A stretch of DNA of 64,000 bases from contig JAUMUF010000001.1 of NCBI GenBank assembly GCA_030530825.1, positions 124,001 through 188,000 on the forward strand, given 5' to 3'. Source of the stretch: a bacterium (GTDB lineage Bacteria; Patescibacteriota; Saccharimonadia; Saccharimonadales; Saccharimonadaceae). Below are positions 48,991 through 56,973 of the stretch, in pieces (positions within the stretch are counted from its first letter, which is position 1; each line of letters starts with the position of its first letter). Made by a program: the position numbers and the translations under genes. A model generated the notes under the pieces. It saw nothing but the letters and a program-made list of their open reading frames with translations, ran no database searches and had not been told where the DNA came from.

Positions 48991-48996
48991 TATAAT
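48991..48996 (+). promoter_or_regulatory. -10 element of leaderless murD
   Basis: TGATATAAT, with the hexamer ending six bases before the ATG at 49003. Confidence 0.7.
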
Positions 48997-49002
48997 TATC
49001 TT

Positions 49003-50358
49003 ATGAAAAGTTTGAAGAAAATTGCTCTTATTGGCTTTGGATTGGAGGCAAAAAGTGCTTACGAATTCTTAAAAAATAAAAATCCAGACGCCATATTTGA
49101 TATATACGACCAAAATAAAACTACAAAAGTTGAACTGCCGGAAGGTGTCAACTTTTATGGTGGAGTGACCGATTTTTCTGAGGTTTGGGCGGATTTAATC
49201 GTTCGTACGCCAGCCGTAAGGCCGGATAGACTGCCGCACGATGTAGAAGTTACATCTGTTACCAATCTATTTTTTGAAAATTGCTCAGCACCAATCATTG
49301 GCGTGACTGGCACCAAAGGCAAAGGGACGACTTCGAGCCTGATTGCTTCGATTTTGCGTGCTTCTGGCAGAAAAGTTCATCTCGTGGGAAATATCGGATT
49401 GGCTGCACTGGATATTTTGGCGGAAATCTCTCCCGAAGATACGGTTGTCTACGAGATGAGCAGTTTTCAGTTATGGGATCTTAAGACCTCACCGCAGGTG
49501 GCTGTAATTTTGATGATCGAGCCAGACCACTTAGATGTCCACGCTGATTTTGAAGAATATTTGACGGCCAAAGCGCAGATTCGCGCGCATCAAAACTCGC
49601 AAGATTATTGTATTTTCAACAACAAAAATCAATTTTCAAAGCAGATAGGCTTACTTGATACAGCCAAAAATCTTAAAAATTCGTTCGGGTATGGAGATGA
49701 AGAGGGTAAAATTTTTGTTCGAAATAATGAATTTATACTTCGAAACGAAGATGGTAGTGAGCAAAAAATTTGTTCAACTGATGCCGTAAAATTGCCTGGC
49801 ACGCACAATCTTGATAACGCCTGTGCTGCAATTTTGGCGGCTAAATGCTTTGACAAAAATATCTCTGGTGAGATTATAGAAAAGGGCTTGGCGGATTTTA
49901 CAGGATTGCCTCATCGTTTGAAGTTTGTTCGAGAAGTCCGTGGCGTTAAATTCTATGATGATAGTATTTCTACTACGCCAGGCAGTGCGATTGCTGCGAT
50001 TAAGGCTTTTTCTGAAAATAAAATCCTACTCCTTGGCGGAAGTGATAAGGGTGCTGATTTGAGTAAACTTTTTGATGAGATTTTGAGTTCAGACTCGATT
50101 AAAAAAGTTGTGATTTATGGTGCGCAAAGTGGCAAATTGGCGGAAGAATTTAGAAAGCGCAACTATGATAATTTCCAAAATTTTGGAGAAAAGCCGGACT
50201 TTGAAGAAGTCGTCAAAAGTGCTTTTGAAGCAGCGGAAAGTGGCGAGTCGGTGATCTTAAGTCCAGCGCATGCAAGTTTTGATATGTTTTCGAGTTATGC
50301 CGACCGTGGTGAAAAATTCGTAAAAATTGTCGAAAAATTAGCGCACGAAAATCAGTAA
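49003..50358 (+). CDS. murD: UDP-N-acetylmuramoylalanine--D-glutamate ligase
   Basis: 451 residues. Adds D-Glu to UDP-MurNAc-L-Ala in cytoplasmic peptidoglycan synthesis. N-terminal Rossmann domain (IALIGFGLEAKSAYEFL), ATP-binding GVTGTKGKGTTSS near 101-113, central YEMSSFQLWDL, and the C-terminal ligase domain with LPHRLKFVREVRGVKFYDDSISTTPGS and LLLGGSDKGADLS, which fits MurD better than other Mur ligases. It stands away from the rsmH-ftsI cluster. Confidence 0.92.
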   Translation: MKSLKKIALIGFGLEAKSAYEFLKNKNPDAIFDIYDQNKTTKVELPEGVNFYGGVTDFSEVWADLIVRTPAVRPDRLPHDVEVTSVTNLFFENCSAPIIGVTGTKGKGTTSSLIASILRASGRKVHLVGNIGLAALDILAEISPEDTVVYEMSSFQLWDLKTSPQVAVILMIEPDHLDVHADFEEYLTAKAQIRAHQNSQDYCIFNNKNQFSKQIGLLDTAKNLKNSFGYGDEEGKIFVRNNEFILRNEDGSEQKICSTDAVKLPGTHNLDNACAAILAAKCFDKNISGEIIEKGLADFTGLPHRLKFVREVRGVKFYDDSISTTPGSAIAAIKAFSENKILLLGGSDKGADLSKLFDEILSSDSIKKVVIYGAQSGKLAEEFRKRNYDNFQNFGEKPDFEEVVKSAFEAAESGESVILSPAHASFDMFSSYADRGEKFVKIVEKLAHENQ

Positions 50359-50363
50359 AATCG

Positions 50364-50392
50364 TTGTAATTTTGGCATATCTGTGGTAAAAT
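50364..50392 (+). promoter_or_regulatory. Leaderless promoter of mscL
   Basis: TTGTAA at 50364-50369, 17 bases, TAAAAT at 50387-50392 with TGG ahead; six bases to the ATG at 50399. Confidence 0.7.
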
Positions 50393-50398
50393 TTTAGC

Positions 50399-50758
50399 AT
50401 GAGTAAAAAACTATCTACAAAACAATTGAAGGCTCAAATGGAAGGCTTCAAAAACTTTATTAAAGATCAAGGTTTGGTTGGTATGGCTATCGGTCTCGTG
50501 ATCGGTGGTGCTTCAGCAACTTTGGTTAAATCATTGATCGACAACGTAATTATGCCGCCACTTGGCTTTTTGCTTGGTTCTGCTGATGGCCTCAAAGGCT
50601 TGACTTGGAAAATGGGTAAAACCGCTTCTGGACAAATCGCAGAGTTGAAATACGGTCTATTTTTGAACGATCTTATCAACTTTTTGATCATTGCGGCGGT
50701 TGTTTACTTTATCGCTAGTGCTTTGGCTAAATTCTTTGGTGGCGAAGAGAAAAAATAG
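50399..50758 (+). CDS. mscL: Large-conductance mechanosensitive channel
   Basis: 119 residues with two membrane helices (about 24-47 and 84-109). The first contains the pore pattern VGMAIGLVIGGASATLVKSLIDNVIMPPLG. An amphipathic N-terminal helix and a charged C-terminal bundle are present. Opens under high membrane tension to relieve hypo-osmotic shock. prfB begins three bases after its stop. Confidence 0.95.
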   Translation: MSKKLSTKQLKAQMEGFKNFIKDQGLVGMAIGLVIGGASATLVKSLIDNVIMPPLGFLLGSADGLKGLTWKMGKTASGQIAELKYGLFLNDLINFLIIAAVVYFIASALAKFFGGEEKK

Positions 50759-50761
50759 TCG

Positions 50762-51838
50762 ATGGACAAACTTCGAGTTCGTGCTAAGCAGATTTTAGTT
50801 GAAGTCGAAAAAGCCGACTCGAAGTTGAATTTTGATAATATCAAGAGCGAAATTTCGAAATTAGAAGAAGAAACTTCGCAACCAGAAATTTGGAATAATC
50901 CGCAAGTTGCGCAAGATAAATTGCGTGCGCTTGCGGATTTTCAAAAGTCTCTGCGACCTTGGGAGACCTTGCGTGTTCAGGCGCAGGACTTGATTGAATT
51001 GATGGAGTTTGGTGACGATTTAGCGGAAGAATTTGAAGAACAGATTTCTGCTTTCGAGGCTGAACTCGATCAATTGAAGAAGAATTTACTTTTTGATGGG
51101 GAGTTCGATTCGTGCGACGCGATTGTTAGAATTACCTCTGGCGTTGGTGGTTTGGATGCGCAAGATTTTGCTGAAATGCTTGAACGGATGTATCTTCGTT
51201 GGGCAGAAAAAAATGATTTCAAAACTACACAAATCGAGCGGAGTGTTGGTGAAGAGGCTGGCATAAAAACTACTGTTTTTGAGATCTCTGGCAATAATAT
51301 TTTTGGTCGTCTTAGGAGCGAGAATGGCGTTCATCGGCTTGTTCGAATTTCGCCATTCAATAGTGGTGGAAGTCGTGAAACTTCTTTTGCTCTAGTTGAA
51401 GTCTTGCCCAAAATTGATACCCCAGAAGAGGTTGAGATTCTTGATAAAGATATTAAAATTGATGTTTTTCGAAGTGGCGGAAAGGGCGGACAATCTGTTA
51501 ATACTACAGATTCCGCTGTTCGCATGATGCACATTCCGACAGGAATTGTGGTGGCTATTCAAAATGAGCGCTCGCAAATCCAGAATCGTGAGACAGCCAT
51601 GAAGATTTTGCGAGGTAAATTGGCTCAACTTCAACTTGAGCAACATGCTAAAACTATAAGTGAACTTCAAGCCGGTAAGTCAGCGGAGTGGGGCGCGCAG
51701 ATAAGAAATTATGTTTTGAATCCGTACAAAATGGTAAAAGATACGCGGACAAAGTATGAAGAGAAGGATGTCGATAAGGTCTTGAATGGTGATATTGACG
51801 GGTTTATTTTTGCATATCTTGAAATTTCAGAAAAGTAA
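50762..51838 (+). CDS. prfB: Peptide chain release factor 2
   Basis: 358 residues. Stop-codon tripeptide SPF (RISPFNSGGSRETSF) marks it as RF2, reading UAA and UGA; GGQ is in [35 protein letters not shown] is the usual domain start. The frame is continuous: the programmed +1 frameshift found near codon 25 in many bacteria is absent. It shows that UGA is a stop in this organism. Confidence 0.96.
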   Translation: MDKLRVRAKQILVEVEKADSKLNFDNIKSEISKLEEETSQPEIWNNPQVAQDKLRALADFQKSLRPWETLRVQAQDLIELMEFGDDLAEEFEEQISAFEAELDQLKKNLLFDGEFDSCDAIVRITSGVGGLDAQDFAEMLERMYLRWAEKNDFKTTQIERSVGEEAGIKTTVFEISGNNIFGRLRSENGVHRLVRISPFNSGGSRETSFALVEVLPKIDTPEEVEILDKDIKIDVFRSGGKGGQSVNTTDSAVRMMHIPTGIVVAIQNERSQIQNRETAMKILRGKLAQLQLEQHAKTISELQAGKSAEWGAQIRNYVLNPYKMVKDTRTKYEEKDVDKVLNGDIDGFIFAYLEISEK

Positions 51839-51873
51839 TTTTCGAAAAACTTGAACACGAACAAAAATTCTGT

Positions 51874-51879
51874 TATAAT
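51874..51879 (+). promoter_or_regulatory. -10 element of ftsE-ftsX
   Basis: TGTTATAAT upstream of ftsE, with the hexamer ending 11 bases before the ATG at 51891. A TTG in frame at 51879 lies inside the hexamer and is rejected as start. Confidence 0.6.
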
Positions 51880-51890
51880 TGAAAGTGATT

Positions 51891-52574
51891 ATGATTTTAT
51901 TGGATCGTGTAACTAAAGTTTATGGAAAATCTTCACACCCTGCGGTGAATAGGGTGAGTCTTCATATTAAGCCTAAAGAATTTGTGATTTTGGTCGGTAC
52001 TTCTGGTGCTGGTAAGTCAACTTTGCTTAAACTTCTAACTAGAGAAGAAAAACCGACCAGCGGCAAAATCGTTGTTGGTGGTATAGATTACGAGAAATTA
52101 AACGATAAAGATATTCCACTTTTGCGCCGTAGAATTGGTGTGATTTTTCAGGATTTCAAACTTTTGCCCAATAGGACAGTTTTTGAGAATGTGGCTTTTG
52201 CGCTTGAAATTGCCGGAATGACCAATCAGGAGATTAAGGCGACTGTACCCAAGGTGATAAAATTGGTTGGACTGAGTGGCAAAGAGGGTAATTTTCCGCA
52301 TCAATTGAGTGGTGGAGAGCGTCAGCGGGTGGCAATTGCGCGTGCGCTTGTTCGTCAGCCCAAGATTTTGATTGCCGATGAGCCAACAGGAAACCTCGAC
52401 CCTAAGCACAGTTGGGATATTATTCGACTTCTTGAAAAAATCAATTCTTACGGAACTACGGTTCTTCTAACTACACACAATGTCGAAATTGTTAACAAAT
52501 TGAAGCGACGCGTGATTACTCTTAACGGGGGTAAGGTGACGCATGACCAATCAGAAGGGAGTTATAAACAATAA
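51891..52574 (+). CDS. ftsE: Cell division ABC ATPase FtsE
   Basis: 227 residues from ATG 51891 (MILLDRVTKVYG). Walker A GTSGAGKSTLLKLL, Q-loop VIFQDFKLLPNRTVFENV (typical FtsE), signature LSGGERQRVAIARAL, Walker [18 protein letters not shown]-loop TTHN. With FtsX it does not transport but transmits a signal to peptidoglycan hydrolases at the septum. Stop and ftsX start share a base. Confidence 0.95.
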   Translation: MILLDRVTKVYGKSSHPAVNRVSLHIKPKEFVILVGTSGAGKSTLLKLLTREEKPTSGKIVVGGIDYEKLNDKDIPLLRRRIGVIFQDFKLLPNRTVFENVAFALEIAGMTNQEIKATVPKVIKLVGLSGKEGNFPHQLSGGERQRVAIARALVRQPKILIADEPTGNLDPKHSWDIIRLLEKINSYGTTVLLTTHNVEIVNKLKRRVITLNGGKVTHDQSEGSYKQ

Positions 52575-53554
52575 TGGCTCAGAAAAAGCAAAATTCAAAA
52601 GTTATAATGGAACAAAAACGACGCAGGCGGGCGGTTTTAACCTTTGGGCGTATTCTGAAATACGGAGGCAACAGTTTTTTAAGAAACGCTTGGCTATCTG
52701 TAGCGGCAACTGCCGTGATGACAATTACATTGCTTATTGTTTTTAGTTCTTATTTTGCGGGTTCCGTCTTGAAGAACACAGTTGATGGTTTCAGGGATAA
52801 GGTTGACATGTCTATTTACCTTAAAAAGGGCGCTAAAGATGAAGATGTCAAAAAAATAGAGGCTTCCCTAAAAAAATTAACTACCGTTAAGGAAGTTTCT
52901 TATGTTTCAGCAGAACAAGCCAAAGAAAAATTGGCGGTAGACAATGCGGATATTGAGGGTTTTACAGAGGCCCTTTCTGAGTCTGGCAATGAATTCTTCG
53001 GCAGATTCAATGTTAAGATGGTTGATATTGGTAACACATCAGAACTCAAGAATTTTGTAGAGAGCGACAAAACAATCAAGAGTAATCTTAATCCAAATCA
53101 CCCTCCAACATACGCAAGCAAGAGAAAAGAGGTTATAGACAATCTCTCTAACAGTTTTAATTTTGTTGAAAAGGTAGGCCTTGTTGCTGCTGTAATCTTT
53201 ACTGTAATTTCTGGTCTTATAATCTTTAACACTATTAGGATGGCTATTTTTAACCGTAGAGAAGAGATCTATATGATGAAACTCATCGGGGCAAATCGCA
53301 GTTTTATCAGTGGTCCGTTTTTGGTAGAGTCTGTAATTTGTGGAATTTTGGCTTCGATTTTTGCGACAGGGCTTGGTTATGCTATCGTAAATCTTGCTCG
53401 TCCAAAACTAGAGACATACGGTATTGCAATTTCGGCAGATTTTGGTCAAATTGGCTTCTATCTATTGGTAGTCTTGCCTATTTTGATGCTTATTGGTGCG
53501 GTGATTGGAGTGCTTTCTTCGATATTTGCTACAAGAAAATACCTGAAAATTTAA
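52574..53554 (+). CDS. ftsX: Cell division protein FtsX
   Basis: 326 residues. Cytoplasmic basic N-terminus, first membrane segment (about 38-62), an extracellular domain (about 65-190: VDMSIYLKKGAKDEDVKKIEASL ... VSYVSAEQAKEKL), then three segments with NRREEIYMMKLIGANRSFISGPFLVESVI, the FtsX signature. It would bind a hydrolase with a coiled coil outside the membrane; the next gene encodes exactly such a protein. Confidence 0.93.
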   Translation: MAQKKQNSKVIMEQKRRRRAVLTFGRILKYGGNSFLRNAWLSVAATAVMTITLLIVFSSYFAGSVLKNTVDGFRDKVDMSIYLKKGAKDEDVKKIEASLKKLTTVKEVSYVSAEQAKEKLAVDNADIEGFTEALSESGNEFFGRFNVKMVDIGNTSELKNFVESDKTIKSNLNPNHPPTYASKRKEVIDNLSNSFNFVEKVGLVAAVIFTVISGLIIFNTIRMAIFNRREEIYMMKLIGANRSFISGPFLVESVICGILASIFATGLGYAIVNLARPKLETYGIAISADFGQIGFYLLVVLPILMLIGAVIGVLSSIFATRKYLKI

Positions 53555-53562
53555 CAAAACTA

Positions 53563-53591
53563 TTGTCAAAGGAGGGTGGATATGGTAAAAT
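53563..53591 (+). promoter_or_regulatory. Promoter of the CHAP hydrolase
   Basis: TTGTCA at 53563-53568, 17 bases, TAAAAT at 53586-53591 with TGG ahead. Confidence 0.7.
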
Positions 53592-53617
53592 GGTTATGTA
53601 AAAAAGGAAAAACAAAA

Positions 53618-54796
53618 ATGACAAAGAATAAAATTTTAATAAACAGCGGAATTTCTGTTGCGATGGCGGTTGCCAGTGTTGTTGCAATCGCGGTTCAAAT
53701 CAATAAGCCTGCTACCGCAAGGACAGCAGAGGAGATTGGCGCAGAGATTCAGCAGATTCAAACCCAAATAGATCAGGCCCAAAAGCATGCGAGTGAACTT
53801 CGTTCTAAATCTGATGGCCTCAAAGCAGAACTTGACAGTGTCGCATCTCAGAGAACGGCTCTTGAAGGTCAAATTAAGGTAACTAAAGCGCAGTACGAGA
53901 AACTTCTTCTTGAAATTAAAGAAACAGAAGAAAATATCGAGAAGAACCGCAAAACTCTTGGCTCTCTTCTCGCTAAAATGTCAATAGAAGATGATCTGTC
54001 TCCGATTGAACGTATAGCGGGTAGTGACAATATCTCTAGCGCACTTGATAATTTTGAGTATCAAAGTTCTGCCAAGACCAAACTTACAGAGCGCGTTAAA
54101 CTGATTAAGAAGCAGAAAAAGACCCTCGAAGAAAAACGAGATCAGGTCAAGAAAACTCTTGAAGATCAACAGAAATTTGAGCGAGAACTTCAGTCCAAAA
54201 TCGCTGAGCAAAACCGCTTAATCCAGATTACGCAAGGTGAAGAAGCAGAATATAATAAATATGCTGCGGAGAAAAATTCGCAAAAGGTTAAACTCCAAGA
54301 AGAGCAAAGGCGAGCATTTGAAGAGGCTCAAAGGCGTGCACGTCAGGCGACTGGTGGAAGTTTTAGCCTTAGCGGCTCGGACTCTGGCGGTGGCTATACT
54401 TGGGGTGATGGCTGTTGGGTCGGAAATGACCTCTCCAGCAACGGGCCAAATGGTGGTGTAGATCCACTCGGATACGGTTGTAGGCAATGTGTGAGTTATA
54501 CAGCGTTTAAGGCTCTTCAAGTGCATGGCGTTAAAGCCCTTTGGTGGGGAAATGCTAATATGTGGCCGGCAAGTGCTCGATCTCGTGGATTTAGGACAGG
54601 AACAACACCAAAGGCTAACTCTGTTGGAGTGCAATATATCGGCTACTATGGCCACGTTGTATGGGTAGATAGTGTAAACCCTAATGGAACAGTTAATATC
54701 AGCCAGTACAATTATCCAGTTAACGGAAGATGGGGCATGTATAGTACGATGACTGTTTCGGCGTCTGCATTTCAAGAGTATATCTACTTCGACTAA
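53618..54796 (+). CDS. Secreted coiled-coil CHAP peptidoglycan hydrolase (PcsB-like)
   Basis: 392 residues from ATG 53618 (SD AAAAAGGA); an upstream in-frame ATG at 53582 lies inside the promoter. Signal peptide about 1-34 (ISVAMAVASVVAIAV ... ATA). A long coiled coil (about 35-250) precedes a Ser/Gly linker and a CHAP domain with Cys291 (GCRQCVSYTAF) and His346 (YGHVVWVDSV). In streptococci FtsEX controls PcsB, which has the same architecture; adjacency to ftsEX supports the same partnership here. Cuts peptidoglycan peptides or amide bonds. Confidence 0.88.
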   Translation: MTKNKILINSGISVAMAVASVVAIAVQINKPATARTAEEIGAEIQQIQTQIDQAQKHASELRSKSDGLKAELDSVASQRTALEGQIKVTKAQYEKLLLEIKETEENIEKNRKTLGSLLAKMSIEDDLSPIERIAGSDNISSALDNFEYQSSAKTKLTERVKLIKKQKKTLEEKRDQVKKTLEDQQKFERELQSKIAEQNRLIQITQGEEAEYNKYAAEKNSQKVKLQEEQRRAFEEAQRRARQATGGSFSLSGSDSGGGYTWGDGCWVGNDLSSNGPNGGVDPLGYGCRQCVSYTAFKALQVHGVKALWWGNANMWPASARSRGFRTGTTPKANSVGVQYIGYYGHVVWVDSVNPNGTVNISQYNYPVNGRWGMYSTMTVSASAFQEYIYFD

Positions 54797-54801
54797 TTTT
54801 G

Positions 54802-54834
54802 AAATAATCGTCAGAAATGGCGATTATTTTTTTC
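54802..54834 (+). terminator. Terminator of the CHAP hydrolase
   Basis: AAATAATCG pairs with CGATTATTT, followed by a T run. Confidence 0.75.
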
Positions 54835-54864
54835 TAAAATCTACAAACCTTGAGCGATTTATGC

Positions 54865-54870
54865 TATAAT
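54865..54870 (+). promoter_or_regulatory. -10 element of the ctp-sialylation operon
   Basis: TTATGCTATAAT: the hexamer ends seven bases before the ATG at 54878, so the five-gene transcript is nearly leaderless. Confidence 0.65.
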
Positions 54871-54877
54871 TATATAC

Positions 54878-56050
54878 ATGATAAGAGATGGGAGAGAGAA
54901 AAATTCCTTCAATTTGGCTGTAGTTATTGCGGCGATGGTTGTCGGGATTTTCATAGGTATTTATAGGTTTGAGATTCTGCAGTTAGCGGCTTCAGTTTTT
55001 GGTAGAAAGGTAGACAAAAAGCCACTTAATCTTAGTTCTGTTCAAGAAACCTACAATCAGATTTTTGCTAATTTTGATGGTAAGATTGACCGTGATAAAT
55101 TGATTGATGGCGCCTCCAAAGGGCTTGTTGAGGCTTTAGGTGATGAACACACAGATTTTATGACACATCAAGAGTATGATGAGTTCGAAAAGCATCTCTC
55201 TGGGGATGTTGGTGTTGGAATTGGTGTTGAATTGGGGCTTCGAAATAAAGTTCCTACTGTAATCAGAGCGCTGAGAGGTAATCCTGCGATTGCTGCGGGC
55301 ATTCGTGCTGGGGATATAATTACGGAAGTCAACGGTGAGAAAATTTTAGATAAGTCTATTAAAGAAATCACAACCAAGATTAAGGGCGAGGATGGAACCA
55401 CCGTTAAGATTAAAGTTATTAGAGGCGGAGAAGAGAAAGAATTCTCGATTATTCGTCAAAAAATAAATAATCCAAGTGTGGAGTTGGATTTTGATGGGTC
55501 CAATGCAATTTTGACTATCTCTCGATTTGATAGTGAAACGGGTTCTTTGGCGAAGAAATTCGCACAAGAAATTAAAGAGAAGGGTTCTTCTAGAGTAATT
55601 TTGGATCTTCGTGGGAATGGTGGCGGATATGTGAGTGCTGCTCAGGCGGTGGCGAGTTTGTGGTTGCCGCAAAATTCTGTGATAGTTAAGCAAAAAACTG
55701 GTGATAAAATAACGGATGAGACTAGGGCTACGGGCGGAAATATATTGGATGGAATTGAGACTGTTGTGCTTGGAGATGAGGGGAGTGCTAGCGCTAGCGA
55801 GATCGTGATTGGTGCGCTAAAATCTCATAAAAAAGCCAGATTTATAGGTGTAAAAACTTATGGAAAAGGGAGTGTTCAGTCAACATTTAAGACATCTAGA
55901 GGTGTTGTAAAGATCACGATCGCTAAGTGGTTCACTCCAGATGATAAGAATATCGACAAGCAAGGCATTCAACCTGATAAAGAGGTTAAAATATCTGAAG
56001 AAGATAGAGATTCTGGTCGTGATACACAGATGGAAGAGGCTAAAAAATGA
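54878..56050 (+). CDS. C-terminal processing peptidase (S41, CtpA type)
   Basis: 390 residues. N-terminal membrane anchor (about 11-35), helical region, PDZ domain (about 105-185: VGIGVELGLRNKVPTVIRAL ... AGIRAGDIITEVNGEK), then the S41 domain with the catalytic Ser in GSASASEIVIGAL and Lys in TYGKGSVQSTF. Faces outward; trims the C-termini of envelope proteins. Its stop overlaps the sialyltransferase start (ATGA). Confidence 0.92.
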   Translation: MIRDGREKNSFNLAVVIAAMVVGIFIGIYRFEILQLAASVFGRKVDKKPLNLSSVQETYNQIFANFDGKIDRDKLIDGASKGLVEALGDEHTDFMTHQEYDEFEKHLSGDVGVGIGVELGLRNKVPTVIRALRGNPAIAAGIRAGDIITEVNGEKILDKSIKEITTKIKGEDGTTVKIKVIRGGEEKEFSIIRQKINNPSVELDFDGSNAILTISRFDSETGSLAKKFAQEIKEKGSSRVILDLRGNGGGYVSAAQAVASLWLPQNSVIVKQKTGDKITDETRATGGNILDGIETVVLGDEGSASASEIVIGALKSHKKARFIGVKTYGKGSVQSTFKTSRGVVKITIAKWFTPDDKNIDKQGIQPDKEVKISEEDRDSGRDTQMEEAKK

Positions 56051-56973
56051 GATTTTTATATATATGCCACACGGTCTATCATCTAATGATGACTATCGCA
56101 AGAATGAACAGGGTCGACCGCAATTCTGTCTGTCTTGTTGATACTATAGCCGATGCGGAAGAATTTGCTAAGAGGCTGGAGCGGACAGAATATTTCGAGT
56201 TTATTAGGGTTTTGCGTGCGGCAGATTTTGATATTGATGGTGAATATCCTGAAGATTTTAAGACTAAAAACTCTGATTTTTTCAAAAAATTTGATAAAAT
56301 TGGTGTGTATAATGATGATACGTATATTTCTCACTTCTTATATCAGCAAGGGCTAAGATATACTCTTTTTGAAGATGGTTACAATTACTTTCAGTTTCCT
56401 TTTGATTATCTGTCGCATTATAACTGGTGGAGCAGACAACGACCTAATTATAAATATTCACTAGTGAGAGGTCATAGCGAGACTTGCGATAGGATAGAAA
56501 TTAATAGTTTTGATGGGGTGGAAAAAGACGATCGTTACGAAAAAATGGTTGAAGTACCACAGGCGGAAATTTTTTCACGAATAGATAATGAGAAATTAAA
56601 TATTTTATCTACTGTCTTTCCTTTTGATAGGGTACGCATAAAAAATAATTCTACATTGATATTGACTCAACCTCTTTTTATGGATGGAATAATGAAAACA
56701 GAAGAGGAGCAGAAGCAATATTTTTATAAATTATGTAAAGAAAACTCTAAATTTTTCAAATCGGTTTATTTTAAGCCTCATCCAAGAGATAATATAGATT
56801 ACCCTCATATGAAGCGAGTTTATTTATTACCCAAGAATATTCCGCTCGAAGTTATGGCGCTACTGAACGAAAATTTTAGATTCAAAAAAGGAATTACACA
56901 TTCATCTACCGCCATGGATTTTGCTGACTTTATTGATGAGAAAATAATTTTGGAGGATTTAAAAAATGTCTAA
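56047..56973 (+). CDS. Sialyltransferase (GT52 / polysialyltransferase-like)
   Basis: 308 residues. Starts RFLYICHTVYHLMMTI, a pattern of GT52 lipooligosaccharide sialyltransferases. The three motifs of bacterial sialyltransferases are present: EDG at 109-111 (general base region), KPHPRD at 243-248 (HP motif, CMP binding) and HSSTAM around Ser286-Ser287 (S/ST motif). Cytoplasmic, no membrane segment. The adjacent gene supplies the CMP-sialic acid donor, strongly supporting the call. The acceptor (glycolipid, wall glycan or glycoprotein) is unknown. Confidence 0.75.
   Translation: MRFLYICHTVYHLMMTIARMNRVDRNSVCLVDTIADAEEFAKRLERTEYFEFIRVLRAADFDIDGEYPEDFKTKNSDFFKKFDKIGVYNDDTYISHFLYQQGLRYTLFEDGYNYFQFPFDYLSHYNWWSRQRPNYKYSLVRGHSETCDRIEINSFDGVEKDDRYEKMVEVPQAEIFSRIDNEKLNILSTVFPFDRVRIKNNSTLILTQPLFMDGIMKTEEEQKQYFYKLCKENSKFFKSVYFKPHPRDNIDYPHMKRVYLLPKNIPLEVMALLNENFRFKKGITHSSTAMDFADFIDEKIILEDLKNV

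Noticed and set aside
50762-50900. Programmed frameshift in prfB
   Set aside because: The RF2 frame is continuous from ATG to stop, with no in-frame TGA near codon 25.
53576-53617. Longer CHAP hydrolase starting at 53576 or 53582
   Set aside because: These starts lie before or within the TAAAAT promoter element; ATG 53618 has a ribosome site and begins a normal signal peptide.
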